Assembly (NCBI GenBank): GCA_945861845.1 | Contig: CAMAWS010000049.1 | Coordinates: 1-11,668, forward strand | Reading direction: 5' to 3' | Length of the DNA: 11,668 nt | From: Candidatus Sulfopaludibacter sp. SbA3 | Lineage (GTDB): Bacteria > Acidobacteriota > Terriglobia > 20CM-2-55-15 | Shown: positions 1-6,420 of the stretch, piece by piece | Layout of the letters: the number at the start of each line of letters is the position of its first letter | How positions within the stretch are numbered: the first letter of the stretch is position 1 | Notes under the pieces: generated by a model | The model's database searches: none | Told to the model about the DNA's origin: nothing | The model's input: the letters and a program-made list of their open reading frames with translations, nothing else | Made by a program: the position numbers and the translations under genes

Positions 1-746
1 ACCGCCTGGGTTCACTCGAGGGGCGCCGGGTCGTCTTTCTCGCGCGGCATAATCGCAATCATACGATCACGCCTTCAGAATTGAATTTTCGCGCGAACAT
101 CTACGGCTTCAAGACCCTTGGCGTGGAATGGCTGCTCTCCGCAAGCGCAGTCGGCTCGTTGCGTGAGGAACTTCGTCCCCTGGACATTGTCCTGCCCGAC
201 CAGTTTTACGATCGCACCAGGAATCGGATCTCGACGTTCTTCGGGGAAGGCGTGGTCGTTCACGTCAGCTTTGCGGATCCGATCTGCCAGCAATTGGCCG
301 GCATCATCCAACAGTCGGGAAAAGATGCGAATATTCCCGTCAAGCGCGGCGGCACCTATGTCTGCATGGAAGGCCCCCAGTTCTCGACAAAGGCCGAGTC
401 CAATGTCTACCGCGGATGGGGAATGGACCTGATCGGCATGACGAATCTGCAGGAAGCCAAGCTGGCACGCGAAGCCGAGATCTGCTACACAACCATGGCC
501 CTGGTTACAGACTATGACTGCTGGCATCCCCAGCACGACGCAGTGACCGTCAGCGAAGTAATTGAGAACCTGAAGCGGAACAGTGAAAACGCCCAGAAGA
601 TAATACGGGCCGCAGTGAAACAACTTCCCGTTGAAAGAAAATGCAAGTGCGCGAGCGCGCTGAAACACGCCATCATGACAGATCTCAAGAAGGTGCCGGA
701 AAAGACAAGGACCAGGCTGGAGCTGCTGCTTAGAAAGTATTTCTAA
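1..746 (+). CDS. mtnP: S-methyl-5'-thioadenosine phosphorylase, 5'-truncated by window edge
   Basis: This cytosolic enzyme cleaves methylthioadenosine with phosphate into adenine and 5-methylthioribose-1-phosphate, feeding purine and methionine salvage. The reading frame is open from base 3, and about 247 residues are visible. Family members are usually about 260-290 residues, so roughly 40 N-terminal residues lie outside the window. Visible family hallmarks are the FLARHNRNHTITPSE phosphate-site segment, the SAVGSLREE loop, GGTYVCMEGPQFSTKAES, and VTDYDCW at visible residues 168-174. The two aspartates D170 and D172 are the ones that select 6-aminopurines, in contrast to the Asn of inosine/guanosine phosphorylases. 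One oddity is RHN where most homologues I know have RHG. The stop codon is 1 nt before the next gene, so it is probably the head or middle of an operon with the CPBP protease, PfkB kinase and YpdA-like reductase. The family call is secure. Confidence 0.93.
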   Translation, partial: RLGSLEGRRVVFLARHNRNHTITPSELNFRANIYGFKTLGVEWLLSASAVGSLREELRPLDIVLPDQFYDRTRNRISTFFGEGVVVHVSFADPICQQLAGIIQQSGKDANIPVKRGGTYVCMEGPQFSTKAESNVYRGWGMDLIGMTNLQEAKLAREAEICYTTMALVTDYDCWHPQHDAVTVSEVIENLKRNSENAQKIIRAAVKQLPVERKCKCASALKHAIMTDLKKVPEKTRTRLELLLRKYF

Positions 747-747
747 A

Positions 748-1644
748 TTGAACGTTCTCCTCACCGCAGACCACGAGCTTCGCTCCGGCTGGAAATTCGT
801 GGCATATGCCCTCCTTTTCTTCCTCCTCCTGATTGGAGCTGTCTTTGCGACGGGTCTCATATTCGAGAGGGATTCGGCGCAGGAAGGTCAGTTGACCGCG
901 CTTGCCTTGCAGGCGCTCGTGTTTTTTATTCCGGCAACCGGCGCGCTCGCATTAGTGGCCCTCATGGTGGAACACAAGCCGATTGCGTACTTCGGTGTGA
1001 TGCTTCACGAAAGATGGTCCAGGGATCTGCGCTTCGGGATCCTGGTCGCGTTCGCCATGCTTGGCGTGCTGGTTGCGGGGAGCTTTGCCTTTGGTACCTT
1101 GACCATAGCGTGGACGGCGGGCAAGGCACCTGTCCTGGAATTAATTACTACGGTTCTTGTGCTGGCGGTATCGGCCGCAAACGAGGAATTGATTTTTCGA
1201 GGTTATCCGCTGCAGGTCCTCATGCGAGGTATCGGCGCCTGGCCCTCGATGCTGGTTATGTCCCTGATTTTCGGCCTGGTGCACGCGTCCAATCCCAACG
1301 CGTCGTCCCTCGGAACAGTGAACACCTTCCTGGCCGGGCTGATGTTATCGATCGCATACGTAAAAACCCGGTCTCTCTGGTTGCCATACGGAATTCACAT
1401 TGGGTGGAATCTGGGGCTGGGCTTTATCATGGGTTTCCCTCTTTCGGGCATCGGCATCGCCTCGGTTTGGAGTTCCAATGCAACAGGGCCGGAGTTGATT
1501 CTTGGGGGAAGTTATGGACCCGAGGGTGGTTTGCTCGCAACGTGCATCTTCGTTGGGGCCGCAATTACAATTCGGGCCGCGGGCGTAGTGGAGATAAGTC
1601 CGAAAATGCGCGCGGCATTAGCTGGAGGTATGAAAGAGAAATGA
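748..1644 (+). CDS. CPBP family intramembrane glutamic endopeptidase (CAAX/Abi type)
   Basis: This is a 298-residue polytopic membrane protein with about seven or eight hydrophobic segments. The PF02517 motifs are in order: NEELIFRGY with EExxxR at residues 146-151, FGLVHA with His179, and HIGWNLGLG with His217 and Asn221. These supply the catalytic Glu and the His/Asn residues of the Rce1-like fold, so the protein is probably an active intramembrane protease. Its substrate cannot be predicted; relatives process prenylated proteins, bacteriocins or regulators. The start is a TTG one nucleotide after the mtnP stop. The N-terminus LRSGWKFVAYALLFF looks like a normal family start and no later ATG fits. 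No strong Shine-Dalgarno is visible, so translation may be coupled to mtnP. Its stop overlaps the next start as ATGA. Confidence 0.88.
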   Translation: MNVLLTADHELRSGWKFVAYALLFFLLLIGAVFATGLIFERDSAQEGQLTALALQALVFFIPATGALALVALMVEHKPIAYFGVMLHERWSRDLRFGILVAFAMLGVLVAGSFAFGTLTIAWTAGKAPVLELITTVLVLAVSAANEELIFRGYPLQVLMRGIGAWPSMLVMSLIFGLVHASNPNASSLGTVNTFLAGLMLSIAYVKTRSLWLPYGIHIGWNLGLGFIMGFPLSGIGIASVWSSNATGPELILGGSYGPEGGLLATCIFVGAAITIRAAGVVEISPKMRAALAGGMKEK

Positions 1645-2555
1645 GTGGCTCGATTTTGATCGTTGGTTCGGTGGCTTTTGACTCGGTGAAAACGCCATTT
1701 GGAGAAGAAGATGACATTTTCGGTGGCACCGCAACTTATTCATCAGTGTCTGCCAGCTTTTTTTCGCCGGTAAGACTGGTTGCCGTCGTTGGAGACGACT
1801 TCGGCGAAAAAGAAATGGACGTCTTCCGCAAACACAAGGTGGACACGGAAGGCCTCACGCGTATGCCGGGCAAGACGTTCCGATGGAAGGGTGAATACGG
1901 ATACGACCTCAACGAAGCACGCACGCTCGACACGCAGCTCAACGTTTTCGAGAAGTTTGATCCCGTCATTCCCGAGCAGTATCGCTCGTCGGAATACGTG
2001 TTTCTCGGGAACATCGATCCCGATTTGCAGTTGAGCGTTCTCCAGCAGATCAAGCGGCCCCGCATCGTCGCCTGCGACAGCATGAATTACTGGATCAAGG
2101 GAAAGCCGGAAGCGGTCAAGCGAACGTTCTCACACGTGGACATCGTGGTCATCAATGAGGCCGAAACGCGGATGCTGGCCAACGAGTCGAACCTCGTCAG
2201 GGCCGCCAACAAGATTCTCGCGATGGGCCCCAAGACCCTTATCGTGAAGCGCGGCGAATATGGCGTGCTGATGTTCAACGGCACGTCGGTGTTCGCGGCG
2301 CCTGCGTTCCCGCTCGAAGACGTTTTCGATCCGACAGGGGCCGGCGACTCCTTCGCCGGGGGCTTCATGGGGGCCCTGGCACAGGAAGGCACCGTCAACG
2401 AACGCGCCTTTCGCCGCGGCATCATATACGGCTCCGTAATGGCATCATTCAATGTGGAGCAGTTTGGCCTGAAGAGGCTGACTGGCCTGACGCGCTCCGA
2501 TATCGACAGCCGGTTCTATCAGTTCAAGGCATTGACTCATTTCGAAGAACTGTAA
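1641..2555 (+). CDS. PfkB-family carbohydrate/nucleoside kinase
   Basis: This is a 304-residue cytosolic ribokinase-fold kinase. The N-terminal half has SILIVGSVAFDSV with the usual substrate-binding Asp (D14) and a GGTATYSS glycine pair at residues 28-29. Further along are the NEAE metal-site motif (172-175, the NxxE of the family) and the PfkB signature DPTGAGDSF at 230-238, with catalytic base D236. All residues needed for phosphotransfer appear intact. The substrate is not readable from sequence. The position behind mtnP suggests a nucleoside or a pentose derived from nucleoside salvage, but this is inference. The ATG overlaps the CPBP stop by 4 nt (ATGA), with GGAGG at 1624-1628 lying 12 nt upstream inside the preceding gene. 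The frame stays open far upstream through the CPBP gene, but homology begins only at this ATG. Confidence 0.88.
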   Translation: MSGSILIVGSVAFDSVKTPFGEEDDIFGGTATYSSVSASFFSPVRLVAVVGDDFGEKEMDVFRKHKVDTEGLTRMPGKTFRWKGEYGYDLNEARTLDTQLNVFEKFDPVIPEQYRSSEYVFLGNIDPDLQLSVLQQIKRPRIVACDSMNYWIKGKPEAVKRTFSHVDIVVINEAETRMLANESNLVRAANKILAMGPKTLIVKRGEYGVLMFNGTSVFAAPAFPLEDVFDPTGAGDSFAGGFMGALAQEGTVNERAFRRGIIYGSVMASFNVEQFGLKRLTGLTRSDIDSRFYQFKALTHFEEL

Positions 2556-2564
2556 CCAACAGGT

Positions 2565-3545
2565 ATGGAATCACTGGATGTTCTAATTGTCGGCGCCGGA
2601 CCTACCGGGCTGGCCTGCGCCATCGAGTCCCAGAAGCTTGAACTTAAGTATGTGGTTCTCGAGAAGGGCTGCCTGACAAATTCAATTTTTCACTTTCCTG
2701 CGCAAATGATCTTTTTCACGACGCCGGAATTGCTTGAAATCGGGGGCATGCCGCTGGTCTCTGAGCGCGAGAAACCGACGCGAAACGAGGCATTGAAATA
2801 CTATCGGCGGGTTGTTGGCGCTTATGGCTTGAATGTCCATCCATACACGGAGGTGCTGCGCATAGAAAGGACCGCAGAAGGTTCTTTTACTGCGGTCACA
2901 CCCGCAGGCGCCTACAATGCCCGGGCCGTCGTTATTGCCACAGGCTATTACGACAATCCCAACTTCATGGGAATTCCAGGAGAGGACCTGCCCCACGTCT
3001 CGCATTACTACAGCGAAGCCCATGCTTTCTCGAACCGCGATGTCGTCGTAATCGGCGGGAAGAACTCGGCGGCGGAAGCCGCGCTGGAACTATTTCGAGG
3101 CGGCGCGCGCGTAACGCTGATTCATCGAGGCGCTGAACTCGGCCAGAACGTTAAATACTGGGTCCGGCCCGACATCGAGAATCGGCTTAAAGCGGGGGAG
3201 ATCAAGTCTTATTTCAATGCAAAGGTGAATGCAATCACTCCCGGCTGCGTAAACATTTCGCAGCAGGGATCGCAAATCGAAGTTGCAGCACAACACGTAT
3301 TCGCGCTCACCGGATATCACTGCACGACGAGGTTCTTCGATCAACTAGGCGTGACTTACGATCGCGAGACTCTCAAACCGCAATTCGATTCCAAGACTTT
3401 CGAAACAAACGTATCAGGGGTTTACCTTGCGGGATCCGTAACAGGCGGAAAACACAACGGCGATATCTTCATAGAAAACGGCAGGCTGCACGGCGCTGTT
3501 GTGGCCAGCATGATCAGCAGTAAATCCACGAACGCGCGGTCATAA
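2565..3545 (+). CDS. ypdA: YpdA-family FAD/NADPH pyridine nucleotide-disulfide reductase (putative bacillithiol disulfide reductase)
   Basis: This is a 326-residue soluble flavoenzyme resembling Firmicute YpdA/Bdr, which reduces bacillithiol disulfide with NADPH. The N-terminal FAD site is VLIVGAGPTG (GxGxxG, residues 10-15). It is followed by the family-specific stretch around NSIFHFPAQMIFFTTPELLEIG. The NADPH site is VVVIGGKNSAAE (G164-E171), and the C-terminal FAD contact is GVYLAGSVTGGKHNGDIFIENG. There is no thioredoxin-reductase CxxC. Residue 14 is Thr, whereas characterised YpdA proteins carry the conserved Cys14 (GGGPCG); Cys18 sits one helical turn later and Cys36 further on. The gene follows the PfkB gene by 9 nt and is last in the + strand unit, ahead of a hairpin terminator. 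It could be a true bacillithiol-type reductase or a diverged paralogue with another substrate. Confidence 0.82.
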   Translation: MESLDVLIVGAGPTGLACAIESQKLELKYVVLEKGCLTNSIFHFPAQMIFFTTPELLEIGGMPLVSEREKPTRNEALKYYRRVVGAYGLNVHPYTEVLRIERTAEGSFTAVTPAGAYNARAVVIATGYYDNPNFMGIPGEDLPHVSHYYSEAHAFSNRDVVVIGGKNSAAEAALELFRGGARVTLIHRGAELGQNVKYWVRPDIENRLKAGEIKSYFNAKVNAITPGCVNISQQGSQIEVAAQHVFALTGYHCTTRFFDQLGVTYDRETLKPQFDSKTFETNVSGVYLAGSVTGGKHNGDIFIENGRLHGAVVASMISSKSTNARS

Positions 3546-3561
3546 CACCGCGCGTCTTATT
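3532..3561 (+). terminator. Hairpin terminator between convergent operons
   Basis: A perfect 9-bp inverted repeat pairs ACGCGCGGT (3532-3540) with ACCGCGCGT (3547-3555) across a 6-nt loop, and is followed by the T-rich CTTATTCTTTG on the + strand. It overlaps the end of the ypdA-like gene and abuts the stop of the opposing ferredoxin gene. It should stop + strand transcription. On the - strand the downstream side is less T-rich, so activity there is less certain. Confidence 0.75.
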
Positions 3562-3943
3562 CTTTGCCGGCGTATGCTGCAACGGCGTCTTCGTACTTAT
3601 CGTGGAGCTGGATCTCGAAGAACTCCTCCACACGCTCGGCAGGCCACATTTCGATAGCATCCCACGCCATGCGTTCACACACGTGAACGCAGATCTTGCA
3701 TCCGATGCATTCATCAAAACGGATCTGGACATTGGGAATGATCACGTTGGTTCCGTCGGAATTGTCTCGAGGAGTAAGTTCTATGCAATCCACCGGACAG
3801 AAACTCACGCAGGCCTCGCAGCCGGTGCAGTTGTCGGGCATCACAACTGCGATCTCCTTGGGTTTCTTCTTCTTCCGCGTAATCTTTGAAGGAGCTTCGG
3901 GAATGATTGAAGTCGGGTTCGCCTTCTTTGGATCGTAAGCCAT
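3557..3943 (-). CDS. Two-cluster 2[4Fe-4S] ferredoxin with lysine-rich N-terminal extension
   Basis: This is a 128-residue soluble electron carrier. It has two cysteine motifs: CTGCEACVSFCP (C39, C42, C45, C49) and CIGCKICVHVCE (C79, C82, C85, C89). In the usual arrangement each cluster takes three cysteines from one motif and the fourth from the other. An extra Cys53 in CPVDC matches the position of the free cysteine in Azotobacter-type FdI. The first 35 residues contain a basic KITRKKKKPKE stretch, and about 30 residues separate the two motifs, longer than in clostridial ferredoxins. A strong AGGAGA Shine-Dalgarno (complement of 3953-3958) lies 9 nt before the ATG, inside the end of ispH. 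The gene starts 2 nt after the ispH stop, so the two are surely co-transcribed. It is a likely electron donor for IspH, though that is inference. Confidence 0.92.
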   Translation of the reverse strand: MAYDPKKANPTSIIPEAPSKITRKKKKPKEIAVVMPDNCTGCEACVSFCPVDCIELTPRDNSDGTNVIIPNVQIRFDECIGCKICVHVCERMAWDAIEMWPAERVEEFFEIQLHDKYEDAVAAYAGKE

Positions 3944-3945
3944 TA

Positions 3946-5154
3946 TCAGTGCTCTCCTAAGACAGATGAAAGATCAATTGTACCTTTAAAGCTCAATATC
4001 CGCTCGATCGTCTCGCCGATCTGGATGTTCGGGGTCGAGGCGCCTGCCGTAATTCCGATAGTCCTGGCGCCTTCGGGGAACCAGCCACCAGCCTTGGCCT
4101 CGTTTTTTGAGCCGACCGGTTTGTAGCGGATCTCATCGGCGCTTAGCATGGCCGCGGCATCTTCGATATGAAAGGTGCGGCCCGGAGCAAAGCTGGAGCA
4201 AATCCTGGCAAGGTTGGTTGTATTGCTGCTGCTGTACCCGCCGATGACCATCATTAAATCCAGGTTCTCCATTGCAAGCTGCTGTACCGCATCCTGCCGG
4301 TCCTGCGTCGCGCTGCAGATCGTGTCGAAGGCATGAAAGCGTCCACCGAGGCCGCCTTCACCGTAGCGTTTGGCCATAGCCACACGAAGCATCGCCGCAA
4401 TGTCCAGTGATTCCGAACTCAGCATCGTGGTTTGATTTGCAAGGCCGACACGCTCGAGGTGCAGGTCCGGATCGAAATGGAGTGAAATCGCCTTCGAAAA
4501 CCGCCGGATGAAGTCGGCCTTGTCCCCACCTTCGGCTATGTACTGGCAGACGTATGCGGCCTCCACCTTGTCGCGAATAATCAGAAATGGCGCTTCGGAA
4601 TAGAGAGTCGTCCGCGAGAAAGTCGCCCGTGTTTCTTCATGCTCGTACTTGCCGTGGATGACCGACGTGATCCCTTGCCTGGCGTATCGCTCCACATTTT
4701 TCCATACATTCAGAACCGAACCGCAGGTTGTATCCACAACGATGCAACCCTTCTTTGCGAGCAGATCGAGATCGGTGGCGGGGATTCCGAATGCTGGAAC
4801 TATGACAACATCGTCGCTGAGAACCTGCTCGTACTTGTGTTCGGATTGTGGCAGAAACCGCACACCCATCCTCTCGAGCTTCGTATTGACGTGAGGGTTG
4901 TGAATAATTTCGCCCGTCAGAAAAATTCGACGTCCCGGAAATTTCGCCACGGTCTCATACGCATATTCCACTGCCCGCTCGACGCCGTAACAAAACCCGA
5001 ATTCCATCGCCAGGATGAACTTCAGGCCGCCTACCTCCAATCGAGAACCGTTCGCACGCATGAAATCTACAATCTCGCTGCGATAGTTCTCGTGAAGTTG
5101 AGGCCGGACCTCGGCGCGCAGGCCGAGTCCCTTCTGGAAGTACGTTTGTTCCAT
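3946..5154 (-). CDS. ispH: 4-hydroxy-3-methylbut-2-enyl diphosphate reductase (IspH/LytB), long form
   Basis: IspH is the last enzyme of the MEP isoprenoid pathway, an iron-sulfur enzyme that reductively dehydroxylates HMBPP to IPP and DMAPP. Using the numbering from the TTG two codons upstream, the three cluster cysteines are C57 (EFGFCYGVERAV), C146 (DTTCGSV) and C282 (DTICSATQDRQDA). Diphosphate-site residues are H87 (GEIIHNPHVN) and H169 (HGKYEHEET, with E175/E176). The NQTTMLS threonines and the ITAGASTPNIQIGETI segment complete the family pattern. At about 400 residues it is the long plant/cyanobacterial type rather than the roughly 315-residue E. coli type; plant and cyanobacterial enzymes take electrons from ferredoxin. 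I chose the ATG at 5154; a TTG at 5160 adds two residues. Neither has a Shine-Dalgarno. The gene is divergent from fabH and is followed by the ferredoxin gene. Confidence 0.95.
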   Translation of the reverse strand: MEQTYFQKGLGLRAEVRPQLHENYRSEIVDFMRANGSRLEVGGLKFILAMEFGFCYGVERAVEYAYETVAKFPGRRIFLTGEIIHNPHVNTKLERMGVRFLPQSEHKYEQVLSDDVVIVPAFGIPATDLDLLAKKGCIVVDTTCGSVLNVWKNVERYARQGITSVIHGKYEHEETRATFSRTTLYSEAPFLIIRDKVEAAYVCQYIAEGGDKADFIRRFSKAISLHFDPDLHLERVGLANQTTMLSSESLDIAAMLRVAMAKRYGEGGLGGRFHAFDTICSATQDRQDAVQQLAMENLDLMMVIGGYSSSNTTNLARICSSFAPGRTFHIEDAAAMLSADEIRYKPVGSKNEAKAGGWFPEGARTIGITAGASTPNIQIGETIERILSFKGTIDLSSVLGEH

Positions 5155-5166
5155 AGACAAGTGGTG

Positions 5167-5175
5167 ATTGTAACA
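5167..5175 (-). promoter_or_regulatory. Candidate extended -10 promoter element for ispH
   Basis: Read on the - strand, the bases are TGTTACAAT, an extended -10 (TGn) plus TACAAT, one mismatch from consensus. The hexamer ends 12 nt before the ispH ATG, which would give a 5' leader of only about 5 nt. No good -35 is visible, which is tolerable for an extended -10 promoter. The match is short, so it remains a candidate. Confidence 0.4.
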
Positions 5176-5227
5176 TGCGGGATGAGTGTGCTAATTTCGC
5201 CGCTTTAAATACCATGAGGGCATTTTA

Positions 5228-6223
5228 TTGAGCTTACGCCGCGCGAAAATCACTGCAGTCAGCCATTACCTCCCCGAACGCCGCGTCACAAACCAGGAAT
5301 TGGCACAAACCGTCGATACTTCCGATGAATGGATCTTCGAAAGAACGGGCATTCGCGAACGCCGTGTCATTGCAAAGGGACAGGCAACAAGCGACCTTGC
5401 AGCGAAAGCTGCCAGGCAGGTGCTTGAAAAACGAGGAATCGACGCCACTGAAATCGACTTAATCATAGTGGCCACAGTGACCCCCGACATGCTGTTCCCT
5501 TCGGCCGCCTGCCTCGTGCAGATGAAGATCGGAGCAAAGAATGCCTGGGGATTTGATCTTTCGGGCGCTTGTTCGGGATTCGTCTACGCTCTTGCCACGG
5601 GCTCCCAGTTCATCCGCACGGGTACGCACAGGAAAGTGCTGATCATCGGAGCCGATGTCATGACCTCGATCCTCAACTACGAGGATCGGGCCACATGCGT
5701 CCTCTTTGGCGATGGTGCCGGCGCAGTGCTCCTTGAACCCGCCGAAGAAGGGGAAAGCGGCATTCTCGACTTTGTCCTGCGCTCAGATGGAGAAGGCGGA
5801 CAGTTCCTGTATATGCCGGCCGGCGGGAGCTTGAACCCTGCAAGTGCGGAAACCGTTCAAAAGAATATGCATTCTGTCCATCAAAACGGGAAAAATGTCT
5901 TTAAGTTCGCCGTCCGTGGGATGTGTGAAGTTTCGCAGGAGATTCTCGAACGAAATCACTTTACCGCTCAGGACCTGAAACTCTACATTCCCCATCAGGC
6001 GAATCTGCGGATCATCCGTGCGGCCATGGAAAAGCTGCAGCTCGATGATTCTCGTGTTGCCATCAATATTGATAAGTACGCCAATACGACTGCCGCCACG
6101 ATTCCTATTTGCCTGTCAGAAGCATCTGAGTCCAAAAGGATTATCAAGAACGACCTGATCCTTATGGCCAGTTTCGGAGCCGGTTTCACCTCTGGCAGCG
6201 TCCTGCTTCGCTGGGAAATTTAA
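5228..6223 (+). CDS. fabH: Beta-ketoacyl-ACP synthase III (KAS III)
   Basis: FabH condenses an acyl-CoA (usually acetyl-CoA or a branched starter) with malonyl-ACP to initiate type II fatty acid synthesis in the cytosol. The 331-residue protein has the full catalytic triad: Cys115 in [13 protein letters not shown], His256 in IPHQANLRI and Asn286 in KYANTTAAT. The [14 protein letters not shown] segment and the C-terminal [16 protein letters not shown] are typical. It is about 12 residues longer than E. coli FabH, the extra length falling between the Cys and the His. The start is TTG, supported by GAGGG at 5216-5220, 7 nt upstream, and by alignment of the N-terminus. The gene stands alone, divergent from ispH across about 70 nt. 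It may be the housekeeping initiation enzyme or one of several paralogues; starter specificity cannot be read. Confidence 0.95.
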   Translation: MSLRRAKITAVSHYLPERRVTNQELAQTVDTSDEWIFERTGIRERRVIAKGQATSDLAAKAARQVLEKRGIDATEIDLIIVATVTPDMLFPSAACLVQMKIGAKNAWGFDLSGACSGFVYALATGSQFIRTGTHRKVLIIGADVMTSILNYEDRATCVLFGDGAGAVLLEPAEEGESGILDFVLRSDGEGGQFLYMPAGGSLNPASAETVQKNMHSVHQNGKNVFKFAVRGMCEVSQEILERNHFTAQDLKLYIPHQANLRIIRAAMEKLQLDDSRVAINIDKYANTTAATIPICLSEASESKRIIKNDLILMASFGAGFTSGSVLLRWEI

Positions 6224-6296
6224 GGTCCACAGGAAAATAGACTGTATTTTTGTCCCCGTTTACTTATCTATTAGTTTGTAAGAATAGAACGGAATT

Positions 6297-6370
6297 GGGC
6301 CGCGCCCAGCTATTGCACCTTCTACTGCCGTCCCTGGCGAGGAATTAGCAATTAAGAGCTGGCGCGGCTC
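6297..6370 (+). other. Strongly self-complementary 74-nt element, candidate structured RNA
   Basis: Bases 6297-6310 pair with 6358-6370 in 13 base pairs (one G-U, one bulged C at 6305). Inside this, ATTGC (6312-6316) pairs with GCAAT (6348-6352), and TGCC/GGCG (6326-6329/6336-6339, with a G-U) can close an inner GTCCCT loop. The outer helix ends at 6370, immediately before a T-tract. Two smaller hairpins compete with the outer helix: TGGGC-CGC-GCCCA (6296-6308) and AAGAGC/GCTCTT (6354-6372). It could be a long terminator stem after fabH, a small RNA, or a leader that switches between structures. I do not recognise a known RNA family. Confidence 0.45.
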
Positions 6371-6379
6371 TTGTTTTTT
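6354..6379 (+). terminator. Rho-independent terminator between fabH and the YfhO-like gene
   Basis: AAGAGC (6354-6359) pairs with GCTCTT (6367-6372) around a 7-nt loop, and is followed by GTTTTTT (6373-6379). It lies about 130 nt after the fabH stop and about 40 nt before the next ATG. It either ends the fabH transcript, ends a small RNA encoded in this gap, or acts as an attenuator for the downstream gene. The 6-bp stem is modest, but the T-tract is good and a longer alternative stem also ends here. Confidence 0.65.
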
Positions 6380-6405
6380 GCCCTCCTCCTGATCTGAATT
6401 GCCCA

Positions 6406-6411
6406 TATAAT
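6406..6411 (+). promoter_or_regulatory. Consensus -10 box (TATAAT) next to the YfhO-like start codon
   Basis: A perfect TATAAT ends 9 nt before the ATG at 6421. A transcript starting the usual 6-8 nt downstream would begin at or just before the ATG. The bases between (CCGCCCTCC) contain no Shine-Dalgarno. No convincing -35 is present at 16-18 nt spacing. The pattern fits a leaderless mRNA. Confidence 0.5.
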
Positions 6412-6420
6412 CCGCCCTCC

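Noticed and set aside
75..860. Open frame antisense to mtnP and the start of the CPBP gene
   Set aside because: Both sense genes have strong family motifs across this stretch; the antisense product has no recognisable domain.
1014..1640. Upstream extension of the PfkB frame through the CPBP gene
   Set aside because: The frame is open, but kinase homology starts at the ATG at 1641 and the extension has the composition of an out-of-frame read of the CPBP gene.
5214..5231. Five-codon open frame (ATG at 5214, TGA overlapping the fabH TTG)
   Set aside because: Too short to distinguish from chance; the ATG is followed by the GAGGG that serves as the fabH ribosome-binding site.
6234..6250. AAAATA/TATTTT hairpin just after the fabH stop as a terminator
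   Set aside because: The 6-bp stem is entirely A/T and too weak to support a terminator call.
6259..6290. Possible promoter TTTACT with a TAAGAA-like -10 in the fabH-YfhO gap
   Set aside because: Spacing is poor (about 14 nt) and the -10 match is weak; a promoter for the structured element is possible but not supported.
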